7,348 nt of DNA from Anaerolineae bacterium (GCA_016926985.1 JAFGNO010000166.1:1-7348); one strand, 5' to 3'. Positions 1-5,595 are shown, numbered from the stretch's first letter. The notes: generated from the letters alone by a model not told the origin. Numbers and translations are program-made.

Positions 1-1120
1 CCAGGACGAACCCGCCGATCAGCATACGCTGGCGGCGGGTTTCACTGATCGTCGACCGGCGATAATCCCTCGCCTGCATCCGGCGCTCACGGGCCATCTG
101 GCGCAGATAACGCCGGCGTTTGCCGGGCGGGAGTTGCGCCAGCGTCAGCGCAGGCCCGTAGAATCCCCGTATCCTGGGGGAGTGACCTGGCTCCTCCAGC
201 CGGGGTTTCTCAGCCGGCAGCATCCCTTCGGCAGCCTGATACTGCGCTGCCGACATCTGCTGCGCCTCGGTCAATGCATCGGCAATATCCCCCGCGCGGG
301 CAAAACGCTCGCGCGGATTTTTAGCGAGCGCCTGCCTGACGATGCGATCTATTGCGGGATGGCTATCGGGCAGATCGTCCAGGATTGAAGGGACAGGGGT
401 GTTGATGTGGTGGATAAGCAGTTCGGTAACATTATCGGCCTCAAAAGGGTGATGCCCGGTCAGCATTCTGAACAGGACCACGCCCAGCGCATAGATATCA
501 AAGGACTGCCGGGCTGTGAGATTGCCCTGAGCAATCTCTGGCGCGGTGTAGGCGGGCGTGGAAGGAACCGGCAGGTCCAGGTTGACCGCAACGGTGTTCA
601 GGACGGTGGGCAAACCGATGTCGCCCAGATAAACACCCCCCTCCCCATCCAGCAGGATATTGCCCGGTTTGATGTTGCGATGGTTCATCCCGCGCTTGTG
701 CATGTAATCCAGTGCCATCGTAACCTGTTTGATGACTGAAATAACCTCATCCAGTTCCAACCGTTTTTTTGAGGCAAGCAGATCACGCAGCGAGCCGCCA
801 GGCGCGTAAGGCATCGCCAGGTAGACATGCCCATCGAACAACCCACAGGCATATGGCATGACCAGCAGATCGTGTTCCAGGTAGGCAGCCGCCCGGATCT
901 CCTGGTTGATAGCCTCCAGGCTCTCCGGTGGAAAGAAGTTGCGGGGGAATATTTTCAGCGCGACCTGGATCTGTTCCTCGGTATCCTCGGCGAGGTAGAT
1001 GGACGCAACCGGGCCTTCCGCAAGGAGGCTGTGAATCTGGAACTGGTCAATCAGTCTGTTAATCAAGTTGTCTTCTGGCAAACAGGTCCTCCAGCGCTGG
1101 TTGGCCGGTGGTATCGGCAT
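1..1120 (-). CDS. Ser/Thr protein kinase-fold protein, probable pseudokinase (3' end beyond window)
   Basis: The first 373 residues of a Hanks-type kinase-fold protein are visible; the C-terminus lies beyond the left edge. The fold is clear: VALK with the ATP-anchoring Lys56, the helix-C Glu74 (NQEIR), IKPGNIL with Lys151 and Asn154, a DIG triplet at 167-169 in place of DFG, TAPE at 192-195 and DIYALGVVLFRMLTG at 208-222. The catalytic loop reads HRN (147-149) instead of HRD, so the catalytic-base aspartate is asparagine (codon AAC at 674-676). The glycine loop (residues 32-42) keeps only its middle glycine. These changes predict weak or absent phosphotransfer, while nucleotide binding through Lys56, Glu74 and Asp167 may remain. 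From about 320 to 368 there is a basic, Arg-rich juxtamembrane stretch, and the hydrophobic run LIGGFVL at the edge probably starts a membrane helix, as in PknB-like proteins. The ATG at 1120 is preceded in frame by a TAA 7 nt upstream, so no longer start exists; the ribosome site is weak. The kinase fold is certain, the loss of activity is inferred. Confidence 0.9.
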   Translation of the reverse strand, partial: MPIPPANQRWRTCLPEDNLINRLIDQFQIHSLLAEGPVASIYLAEDTEEQIQVALKIFPRNFFPPESLEAINQEIRAAAYLEHDLLVMPYACGLFDGHVYLAMPYAPGGSLRDLLASKKRLELDEVISVIKQVTMALDYMHKRGMNHRNIKPGNILLDGEGGVYLGDIGLPTVLNTVAVNLDLPVPSTPAYTAPEIAQGNLTARQSFDIYALGVVLFRMLTGHHPFEADNVTELLIHHINTPVPSILDDLPDSHPAIDRIVRQALAKNPRERFARAGDIADALTEAQQMSAAQYQAAEGMLPAEKPRLEEPGHSPRIRGFYGPALTLAQLPPGKRRRYLRQMARERRMQARDYRRSTISETRRQRMLIGGFVL

Positions 1121-1234
1121 GGTTGTTTACCCGGACAGTGTAGCATATCTGGCGTCCAGCCGGCGACCAGAAGGAGTGCAAGGAATCGACCGGCATGGTG
1201 CGATCCCGGTGCAGAATGCCCGGTAACGCCGCAG

Positions 1235-1262
1235 ATTATAGTCGGTTTGGCGGGGTTATGAA
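1235..1262 (-). promoter_or_regulatory. Probable promoter of the kinase-fold gene
   Basis: A perfect -10 hexamer TATAAT (1235-1240, minus strand) lies 16 bp downstream of TTCATA (1257-1262, four of six matches to TTGACA). Transcription would begin near 1228, giving a leader of about 108 nt before the ATG at 1120. A second, weaker extended -10 (TGCTACACT, 1137-1145) sits close to the start codon. The call rests on sequence match only. Confidence 0.45.
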
Positions 1263-1308
1263 ACATGGGACGGGCAGCCGCAGCAACCTCCGCCAGGCGC
1301 GTGGTTGG

Positions 1309-1337
1309 TTGGGAGTCCTGCCGGTCGATGGTAGAAT
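1309..1337 (+). promoter_or_regulatory. Probable promoter of the plus-strand 121-residue gene
   Basis: TTGGGA (1309-1314) and TAGAAT (1332-1337) are separated by 17 bp, and the -10 is preceded by TGG, so it is also an extended -10. Transcription would begin near 1344, ahead of the AAAGG ribosome site and the ATG at 1363. This arrangement argues against the alternative ATG at 1336, which overlaps the -10 element. Together with the minus-strand promoter at 1235-1262 it forms a divergent control region. Confidence 0.55.
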
Positions 1338-1362
1338 GAACGCGGAGCAGAAAGGCAGCGCC

Positions 1363-1728
1363 ATGGATCAACAGGCAAATGAACTGGCCGAACTGGAGAT
1401 TAAACGCAGCCGGATAATGGCCGAACTGGAGACGGTGCAAACTGCCGGTGAATCGGTGAAGCGCGAGATGACCGCCTATCCTGAAAAACAGGATGCACTC
1501 AATGCCCGGTTTATTGACCGGCTGGCGCTGGACGACATACCTGAAGCCGACCGGCAGCGCCTGTACCGTGACTGGAATGAGTCGTTCAGAGACAGCGTTG
1601 CAACCTACAGCCGCCTGGCGGCTGAGCGCGAGCGGCTCTACGTTCAGGAGACGGTGCTGGTGCGGATGCTGGTCGAGCTGGATCACCGCATCGAGGTGCT
1701 GAAAGACCAATTAAGCGGCCAGTCTTAG
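1363..1728 (+). CDS. Small helical, charged protein of unknown function (121 aa)
   Basis: I do not recognise this protein as a member of a named family. It is 121 residues long, almost without Gly or Pro, and rich in Glu, Arg, Leu and Ala. It reads as two helical, coiled-coil-prone segments, roughly residues 3-35 (starting with repeated ELAELE/MAELE heptad-like runs) and 80-118 (AAERERLY to HRIEVLKDQL). A more polar middle separates them and contains IPEADRQRLYRDW. There is no signal peptide or membrane segment, so it is probably cytosolic. The start at 1363 is chosen because AAAGG lies 7 nt upstream and a well-spaced promoter ends at 1337; longer starts at 1195 or 1336 would fall before or inside that promoter. 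It is the only well-supported plus-strand gene, divergent from the kinase-fold gene and convergent with the lipoprotein gene. A structural or adaptor role is possible but not shown. Confidence 0.75.
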   Translation: MDQQANELAELEIKRSRIMAELETVQTAGESVKREMTAYPEKQDALNARFIDRLALDDIPEADRQRLYRDWNESFRDSVATYSRLAAERERLYVQETVLVRMLVELDHRIEVLKDQLSGQS

Positions 1729-1734
1729 CCCGCC

Positions 1735-1769
1735 AAAAACCAGCAGAGGCGCCATTTTCACAGCGCCTC
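1735..1769 (-). terminator. Possible terminator of the lipoprotein gene, between convergent genes
   Basis: GAGGCGC (1746-1752) and GCGCCTC (1763-1769) form a 7-bp GC-rich stem around a 10-nt loop. On the minus strand the stem is followed, after 6 nt, by five T residues (1735-1739), so it best fits termination of the lipoprotein transcript, whose stop is 25 nt upstream of the stem. On the plus strand no T run follows, but the hairpin could also slow transcription of the convergent gene ending at 1728. The gap between stem and T run makes it imperfect. Confidence 0.45.
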
Positions 1770-1794
1770 CCCTGATCCGTACGATTGACCGCGT

Positions 1795-2484
1795 TCAGTC
1801 GGTGATGGTATATTCCGTTTCCCCATCAACGATCACGACATCTTCAAGTTCCTCCCCGGAGCAGGCAACAACACGCATATCCCAGCCCCCCGCCCCCAGC
1901 GCGATATACATATTGGTATTGGGCAGGATGGTCTGATCTGGATCGAGCATGTTGCGGAAATAGGGGCGCTGGCCCGGTGGGGCAAAATAGACCTCACACA
2001 CCGTCAGTGAACTGGTGTTTTCCAGTATCACATAGTCAACTGGCACCCCAACATCCAGCGACCGGTCCTGACCTTCCTCGATCACCACGTCGGTCATCCA
2101 ACCGATGACGTACCCGTCGCAGTCATTGAGCTTGAAGTCATAGGAACGAGGCCGGATATCGGGGATGGCAAACAAGTCGCCGTCAGCAAGTTCCTCCCCT
2201 TCCAGCAGGTTGAATCCCCACTGGAGGCTGTCGGTTGGCACCCAGAAGATGCCGCAGAGTGGTAAGGTGGTTGCATTGTTGAAGGTCATCGATCCCAGCG
2301 GCGGCAGCGGTGTATCCGTTGGCGGGATGTCGGTCGGCTCAGCAGTGGGAGGCGGCTCATCCGTCTCCACAGGCCCTGTATCGCCGCTGCCTCCACATGC
2401 AACGATCAGCAGACTGACCGCCAGGAGCACGACAGCAGTATATTTCCAGGCCAATTTTTGTCGGTATATCAGTTGGATTTGCAT
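1795..2484 (-). CDS. Two-repeat lipoprotein (229 aa)
   Basis: This is a secreted, lipid-anchored protein of unknown function. The N-terminus has positive charge (Arg8, Lys10, Lys14), a hydrophobic core and a lipobox LIVAC with the lipidated Cys at 30. A Gly/Thr/Pro/Glu-rich spacer follows (31-64, with repeated PT-type units), typical of cell-surface lipoproteins. The remainder is two homologous copies, about residues 66-145 and 151-228. Each starts with N-x-(T/S)-(T/S)-L-x-(L/V)-C-type sequence and ends with a VVI-x-(E/D)-G strand. Cys77/Cys122 and Cys163/Cys208 are both 45 apart, and both register 86 residues from copy to copy, which suggests one structural disulfide or metal pair per repeat. 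The ATG at 2484 has AAGGGG seven nt upstream. The frame stays open far upstream, but that part is antisense to the Nudix gene and lacks the signal peptide at its start, so it is not used. It has its own promoter and structured leader. Confidence 0.88.
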   Translation of the reverse strand: MQIQLIYRQKLAWKYTAVVLLAVSLLIVACGGSGDTGPVETDEPPPTAEPTDIPPTDTPLPPLGSMTFNNATTLPLCGIFWVPTDSLQWGFNLLEGEELADGDLFAIPDIRPRSYDFKLNDCDGYVIGWMTDVVIEEGQDRSLDVGVPVDYVILENTSSLTVCEVYFAPPGQRPYFRNMLDPDQTILPNTNMYIALGAGGWDMRVVACSGEELEDVVIVDGETEYTITD

Positions 2485-2501
2485 ATGATTACCCCTTCTC
2501 C

Positions 2502-2518
2502 TCTGAAAGACTTTCAGA
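2502..2518. promoter_or_regulatory. 17-bp perfect palindrome in the lipoprotein leader
   Basis: TCTGAAAG and CTTTCAGA face each other around a single central base, a perfect dyad with 8-bp arms. It ends 17 nt before the lipoprotein ATG and directly abuts the purine-rich ribosome site. As DNA it could be an operator for a dimeric regulator. As RNA it can form a 7-bp stem with a three-base loop next to the Shine-Dalgarno. The sequence alone does not separate these readings. Confidence 0.5.
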
Positions 2519-2527
2519 TGCAGATAT

Positions 2528-2560
2528 ACAGGTCGTCTGGCAGGGGATTGCCCCTCCTGT
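2528..2560 (-). promoter_or_regulatory. Nested inverted repeats in the lipoprotein 5' leader
   Basis: On the minus strand ACAGG (2556-2560) can pair with CCTGT (2528-2532), and directly inside it AGGGG (2551-2555) pairs with CCCCT (2542-2546) around the loop CAAT. The two stems would stack, with nine unpaired bases on the 3' side. It lies between the predicted transcription start near 2571 and the palindrome at 2502-2518. It does not match a riboswitch class I know. Confidence 0.35.
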
Positions 2561-2577
2561 CCGGCGCATAACGAGAC

Positions 2578-2606
2578 AGTATAGGGCTGCCGGGAAAGAC
2601 ATGCAA
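2578..2606 (-). promoter_or_regulatory. Probable promoter of the lipoprotein gene
   Basis: TATACT (2578-2583, five of six consensus bases) lies exactly 17 bp downstream of TTGCAT (2601-2606). The predicted start near 2571 gives a leader of about 87 nt. The promoter lies just after the Nudix stop codon, so the lipoprotein is probably transcribed on its own rather than only by read-through. Confidence 0.55.
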
Positions 2607-2614
2607 ATGACTGC

Positions 2615-3151
2615 TTACAGCCGCCGCAGAGCCAGCGCGACAACCGCTGCCCAGGCAAGAACTTTGAACTCACCGTTGTCAAGCGCAGCTTCGACTTCCT
2701 CGCGGGTAAGCAGCAGAATCTCCTGCTCCTCCAGGTCATCGGCATCCGGTTCGGCGACAGGATAAGCACCACGCGCCAGGTAAAAACTGGCGTTCCCTGC
2801 CCCACGGTTGCCATCCACCGCAAACCGGCCCAGCCAAATCCAGGTCGGGGCCTCGTAGCCGGTCTCTTCGAGCAGTTCACGCCGCGCAGTGGTGAGCGGG
2901 TCCTCGCCTGGTTCCAGGTAGCCGCCAACCGGCGCGAGCGATGTGCCGCTGACAGCATATTTGGTCTGGCGGAAGAAGAGAAAGCGCTTATCGACCGTCT
3001 CGACCACCAGGTTGATATAGTCAGGGGTGATAATCCAGGGCCATTCAGGAATGGTGCACCCGTCAGGCAGCTCGACCGTGTGATTCTCGACAGTCAGGTA
3101 GGGCGCCATATCCAGAATGGTGCGTTTCTCCAGTGTTTTCCAGGGTTTCAT
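2615..3151 (-). CDS. Nudix hydrolase, ADP-ribose pyrophosphatase-like (178 aa)
   Basis: Nudix enzymes hydrolyse a nucleoside diphosphate linked to another moiety, using Mg2+ or Mn2+. The full Nudix box G-x5-E-x7-R-E-U-x-E-E-x-G-U is present: Gly77, Glu83, Arg91, Glu92, Glu95, Glu96, Gly98, Tyr99. The metal-binding glutamates are therefore intact. The N-terminal part (YLTVENHTVELPDG, 18-31) before the core resembles the extra strands of the ADP-ribose pyrophosphatase subgroup (NudF/ADPRase), and the length of 178 residues is in the usual range for that group. The exact substrate cannot be read from the sequence, so ADP-ribose is a family-level guess. No signal peptide; cytosolic. The ATG at 3151 has GAAGGG nine nt upstream and overlaps the stop of a six-codon upstream ORF. 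It starts 84 nt after the second response regulator ends, with a candidate promoter between. Confidence 0.92.
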   Translation of the reverse strand: MKPWKTLEKRTILDMAPYLTVENHTVELPDGCTIPEWPWIITPDYINLVVETVDKRFLFFRQTKYAVSGTSLAPVGGYLEPGEDPLTTARRELLEETGYEAPTWIWLGRFAVDGNRGAGNASFYLARGAYPVAEPDADDLEEQEILLLTREEVEAALDNGEFKVLAWAAVVALALRRL

Positions 3152-3168
3152 AAGGGTTGGCCCTTCAT
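3148..3168 (-). promoter_or_regulatory. Six-codon upstream ORF and Shine-Dalgarno hairpin at the Nudix start
   Basis: On the minus strand an ATG at 3168 opens a six-codon ORF (MKGQPL) whose TGA overlaps the Nudix ATG in an ATGA arrangement. Within it, AAGGG (3161-3165, part of the Nudix Shine-Dalgarno) can pair with CCCTT (3152-3156) around the loop CCAA, which would hide the ribosome site. Translation of the small ORF would open the hairpin and could couple to the Nudix start. The ribosome site of the small ORF itself is weak, so this may be chance. Confidence 0.3.
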
Positions 3169-3189
3169 GGTCAACTCGGAGCAGGCTCC

Positions 3190-3219
3190 ATCCTACACAG
3201 GCGGGGCTTTAGATGTCGA
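3190..3219 (-). promoter_or_regulatory. Possible promoter of the Nudix gene
   Basis: TCGACA (3214-3219, five of six matches to TTGACA) is followed after 18 bp by TAGGAT (3190-3195, four of six matches to TATAAT). Transcription would start near 3183, about 32 nt before the Nudix ATG. This would separate the Nudix gene from the kinase/response-regulator operon. Confidence 0.38.
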
Positions 3220-3235
3220 AACCCGGAAGCTCAAA

Positions 3236-3622
3236 CTACCGCAGCAGCCTGATCAGGTAATCAACAAACTCCGACGGGTTGATCGGTTTGGGGAAATAGC
3301 CGTCAAACCCGGCCTGCCGGGTGCTGGCCTCAACTTCCGGTGAGCCATAAGCCGTGACCGCCACCACCGGCAGGTGAGCCAGCGCCGTGTCCTGCCGGAT
3401 CGCCTCCAGCGTTTGCCAGCCGTCCATCACCGGCATATCGAGGTCCATCACCACCACGTCCGGCACGCTCTCGTTCAAAACATCCAGCGCCTCAATGCCG
3501 TTGTGAGCAGCACTCATCTCAATCGCAAAGAACTCCATGATCGCCTTAAAAATCATCTGGCAATCGTAGGTGTCCTCGACAACCAGTACGCGAATTCGCT
3601 GTTCAGTCACCGTCTCTGTCAT
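3236..3622 (-). CDS. Single-domain response regulator, second of the pair (128 aa)
   Basis: This is a stand-alone receiver (REC) domain with no output domain, like CheY. All key residues are present: acidic pair Glu16-Asp17, phospho-acceptor Asp60 in VVMDLDMP, Thr90 in VVAVTAYG and Lys112 in FPKP. The domain fills the whole chain, leaving only about nine residues before it and none after. The ATG at 3622 lies inside the preceding response-regulator gene, overlapping it by 20 nt, which favours translational coupling. An alternative ATG at 3643 has a more distant AGGGG and would add seven residues; the conserved domain does not decide between them. Phosphate probably comes from the histidine kinase encoded two genes upstream. 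Because no DNA-binding or enzymatic domain follows, the output must be protein-protein contact, or the protein serves as a phosphate sink or relay. Confidence 0.9.
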   Translation of the reverse strand: MTETVTEQRIRVLVVEDTYDCQMIFKAIMEFFAIEMSAAHNGIEALDVLNESVPDVVVMDLDMPVMDGWQTLEAIRQDTALAHLPVVAVTAYGSPEVEASTRQAGFDGYFPKPINPSEFVDYLIRLLR

Positions 3623-4052
3623 CCTTTGCCTGTGTGGTGTCATCCGGCTGCCCGGCCCCTGCTGCTTCCAGGGCGTGTTTGATCTCTGCCAGAAAAGTAC
3701 CAAATTTGAAAGGTTTGGCAATATAGCCGTTAAACCCGGCTTCCATCACCCGTTCCTTGTCGCCTGACATCGCGTGGGCGGTGACAGCGACCACCGGGAT
3801 GGGTTCTGTCCTGGGATTTCCCCGGATCAGCTTGAGCATCTCCCAGCCATCCATGTGGGGCATTGAGAGGTCAAGCAGGATCAGCGTGGGGGTGATCGTT
3901 TCCAGCAGAATCAGCCCCTCCCGCCCATCAACAGCCGTATGAACGGTCGCCCCGTGAAATTCAAGTACTGTACGGGATACATCCAGGTTGTCCGGCTCAT
4001 CTTCAACGATCAGAATAATCCAGTCTTTCGGATCCGTGCTGGTTGTGGTCAT
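3603..4052 (-). CDS. Single-domain response regulator, first of the pair (149 aa)
   Basis: A receiver domain covers about residues 11-130, with Glu17-Asp18, phospho-acceptor Asp61 in LILLDLSMP, Thr91 in VVAVTAHA and Lys113 in IAKP; the active site is complete. The MDGW after the acceptor and the AGFNGYIAKP signature match the receivers usually fused to or paired with hybrid histidine kinases. A 20-residue hydrophilic tail, rich in Asp, Lys and Thr, follows the domain and is not a known output module. The ATG at 4052 has AGGTG at a usable distance; a GTG at 4055 directly before it is too close to that site. It starts 12 nt after the kinase stop and overlaps the next receiver gene by 20 nt, so the three genes are almost certainly one operon and this protein is a likely direct partner of the kinase. 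Confidence 0.93.
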   Translation of the reverse strand: MTTTSTDPKDWIILIVEDEPDNLDVSRTVLEFHGATVHTAVDGREGLILLETITPTLILLDLSMPHMDGWEMLKLIRGNPRTEPIPVVAVTAHAMSGDKERVMEAGFNGYIAKPFKFGTFLAEIKHALEAAGAGQPDDTTQAKDDRDGD

Positions 4053-4064
4053 CACTCACCTGCT

Positions 4065-5474
4065 CTACTGTGGGCCTTCTAACGGTTTGATCGGCAGGGT
4101 CACGGTGAAGGTGCTGCCCTCGCCCACCGCGCTCTTCAACTGGATCGTGCCCCCCATCTGCTGGGCCAGGCTGCGGGCAATCGCCAACCCCAGCCCGGTA
4201 CCGCCATACTTGCGCTGGGAGGTGCTATCGACCTGCCGGAACCGTTCAAAAATGTATTCCTGCGCGTGCGGCGGGATACCAATCCCGGTATCGGATACCT
4301 CGATAACCCAGGAGTGCTCACCTGCCCGGCGCAGGCTAATGGCAACCTCCCCCTTCTCAGTGAACTTAATGGCATTGGAGAGCAGGTTCAGCGCGATCTG
4401 TTTGATGCGGTCGGTATCGCCATGCATACGGGTCGGCAGGGCCGGGTCGAGCGAGGATTTCAGGATCAACCCCTTCTTATCAGCCTGCGGATCCACCTGG
4501 AAAACGACGCTGGTCAGCCAGTCTGCCAGCAGGAAGTCCCGTTCAACCAGCTGCAGGCGATCAGCCTCTATTTTCGAGAGGTCAAGGATATCGTTGATCA
4601 GGTTCAGCAGCGATTCGGCATTGGTCAGGATGCGTTCCTGGGTGCCGCGCTGCTGGTCAGTCAGGTCGCCAGCCATCCCGTCCAGCATGATCTGTCCATA
4701 GCCGATAATCGCGTTCAGGGGGGTGCGCAGTTCATGTGACATCGTCGCCAGGAACTCGCTTTTCAACTGGTTGGCTTTCTGGGCCTCTTCAACTGCCTCG
4801 GCCAGCTGCCGGGTGCGTTCCTCGACCTTTTCCTCCAGGGTCAGGTTAATAACCTCCAGCCTGTGACTGGCCATGCGCTCAGCCTCCAGCGTCGTGATCT
4901 GGAAGCGGATGAAATAAACTGCCAGCAGCAGCATCAGCACCATCAGCACAAAGGTATAGGTCAGCTCGACCGTCCACGCCCCGATGAGTACCGGGTTTTC
5001 TGTGTAGATCAGCGTGCTGCCCAGCACCCCGGCATCAGCCAGCACGGCAAAGAGGCCCATCGTGACCAGGCCGACAACCGCTGTCACCAGCCCGGCCCGG
5101 ATACCGACCAGGATGGTCGACAGCATGGCAATGACCATCATATACTCACGGCCCGCACCCGCCAGCCCACCGCGCAACAGCCCCAGCGTCCCCACGGCGT
5201 AGGCAACAACGATCAGGCCCCACCCCCGGAAGCGCATATCCAGTTTGCGCCAGGCCGCCAGCACCACCACCAGCACGTACATGATGGCGTAAAGGATAAC
5301 TGCCGTCCAATTTCCCCCGGTAACAGCCGTCTGCGCGATCACCACGATCAGCGCCGGCAGCGAGATGATGGCAATCGCGATCCACATAATGCTCAGCGTG
5401 CGAGAGCGCCATGCCCGCAGCGCCTGGTTGATCTCACGGGTAATCTCAGCTGATGTCTTGCCTGCTGTTGCCAT
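4065..5474 (-). CDS. Membrane-bound sensor histidine kinase (469 aa)
   Basis: The protein autophosphorylates on His and hands phosphate to receiver domains. Residues 1-190 hold about six hydrophobic segments (near 29-51, 57-75, 86-100, 111-125, 128-146 and 162-189) with only short loops, so the sensing part is in the membrane and no large external domain is present. A coiled coil at about 195-240 (VEERTRQLAEAVEEAQ) leads into the HisKA dimerisation helices with the phospho-accepting His247 in ATMSHELRTPLN. The HATPase_c domain has the N box (NLLSNAIKF, 363-371), DTGIGIP (395-401), the F box around FERF (409-412) and GGTGLGLAI (424-432), all intact. The ATG at 5474 is chosen because GGAGGAG sits just before it; an in-frame TTG at 5486 would use that same ribosome site as codons. 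The gene leads the operon with the two receivers. The membrane domain's ligand is unknown; I could not assign it to a named sensor family. Confidence 0.95.
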   Translation of the reverse strand: MATAGKTSAEITREINQALRAWRSRTLSIMWIAIAIISLPALIVVIAQTAVTGGNWTAVILYAIMYVLVVVLAAWRKLDMRFRGWGLIVVAYAVGTLGLLRGGLAGAGREYMMVIAMLSTILVGIRAGLVTAVVGLVTMGLFAVLADAGVLGSTLIYTENPVLIGAWTVELTYTFVLMVLMLLLAVYFIRFQITTLEAERMASHRLEVINLTLEEKVEERTRQLAEAVEEAQKANQLKSEFLATMSHELRTPLNAIIGYGQIMLDGMAGDLTDQQRGTQERILTNAESLLNLINDILDLSKIEADRLQLVERDFLLADWLTSVVFQVDPQADKKGLILKSSLDPALPTRMHGDTDRIKQIALNLLSNAIKFTEKGEVAISLRRAGEHSWVIEVSDTGIGIPPHAQEYIFERFRQVDSTSQRKYGGTGLGLAIARSLAQQMGGTIQLKSAVGEGSTFTVTLPIKPLEGPQ

Positions 5475-5515
5475 GCACTCCTCCAACCCGCCATGAGTGA
5501 ATTTGGCCGTCAGTC

Positions 5516-5545
5516 ATTGTACACTACCAGTAAGTTTTGTGACGA
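5516..5545 (-). promoter_or_regulatory. Possible promoter of the histidine kinase operon
   Basis: TACAAT (5516-5521, five of six consensus bases) lies in the 144-nt gap upstream of the kinase gene, with a poor -35 candidate TCGTCA (5540-5545) 18 bp away. The start would fall near 5509, giving a leader of about 35 nt that contains the GGAGGAG ribosome site. The weak -35 suggests activator dependence or a misplaced call. Confidence 0.35.
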
Positions 5546-5571
5546 ATTGGCCTGGGATCACCAGAATCAGC

Positions 5572-5595
5572 AGGGACGCTCAGTCGAGCGCCCCC
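5572..5595 (-). terminator. Strong hairpin after the FHA/ATP-grasp pair, probable terminator
   Basis: On the minus strand GGGGGCGCTC (5586-5595) pairs with GAGCGTCCCT (5572-5581) around the loop GACT, ten pairs of which two are G-U. It begins 23 nt after the ATP-grasp stop. No T run follows (the next bases are GCTGATTCTGG), so it is not a textbook intrinsic terminator. It may stop transcription with help, or protect the 3' end of the transcript. Confidence 0.5.

Noticed and set aside
1195..1362. Longer start for the plus-strand 121-residue gene
   Set aside because: These codons lie before or inside the predicted promoter, and the ATG at 1363 has a good ribosome site.
1063..1710. A 215-codon minus-strand open frame across the divergent region
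   Set aside because: It overlaps the promoters, the kinase start and the whole 121-residue gene in antisense. It has no recognisable domain and its composition is that of a shadow frame.
2485..2958. Upstream in-frame extension of the lipoprotein gene
   Set aside because: The extension is antisense to the Nudix gene and would bury the signal peptide and lipobox in the middle of the protein.
3290..3745. Short DNA repeat (atagccgt-N-aaacccggc) near 3296 and 3721
   Set aside because: It encodes the shared AGF-x-GY motif of the two receivers, so it reflects protein homology and not a mobile or regulatory repeat.
3236..4052. The two adjacent receivers as a frameshifted single gene
   Set aside because: Each has its own start and a complete receiver with all active-site residues, and the 20-nt overlap gives a normal coupled arrangement.
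3988..4701. A 237-codon plus-strand open frame opposite the histidine kinase
   Set aside because: The opposite strand encodes complete HATPase motifs, while this frame is Ser/Arg/Cys-rich with no domain; it is an antisense shadow in high-GC sequence.
4863..5453. A 196-codon plus-strand open frame opposite the kinase membrane domain
   Set aside because: It is very rich in His, Gln, Arg and Pro, as expected when hydrophobic helices are read on the wrong strand.
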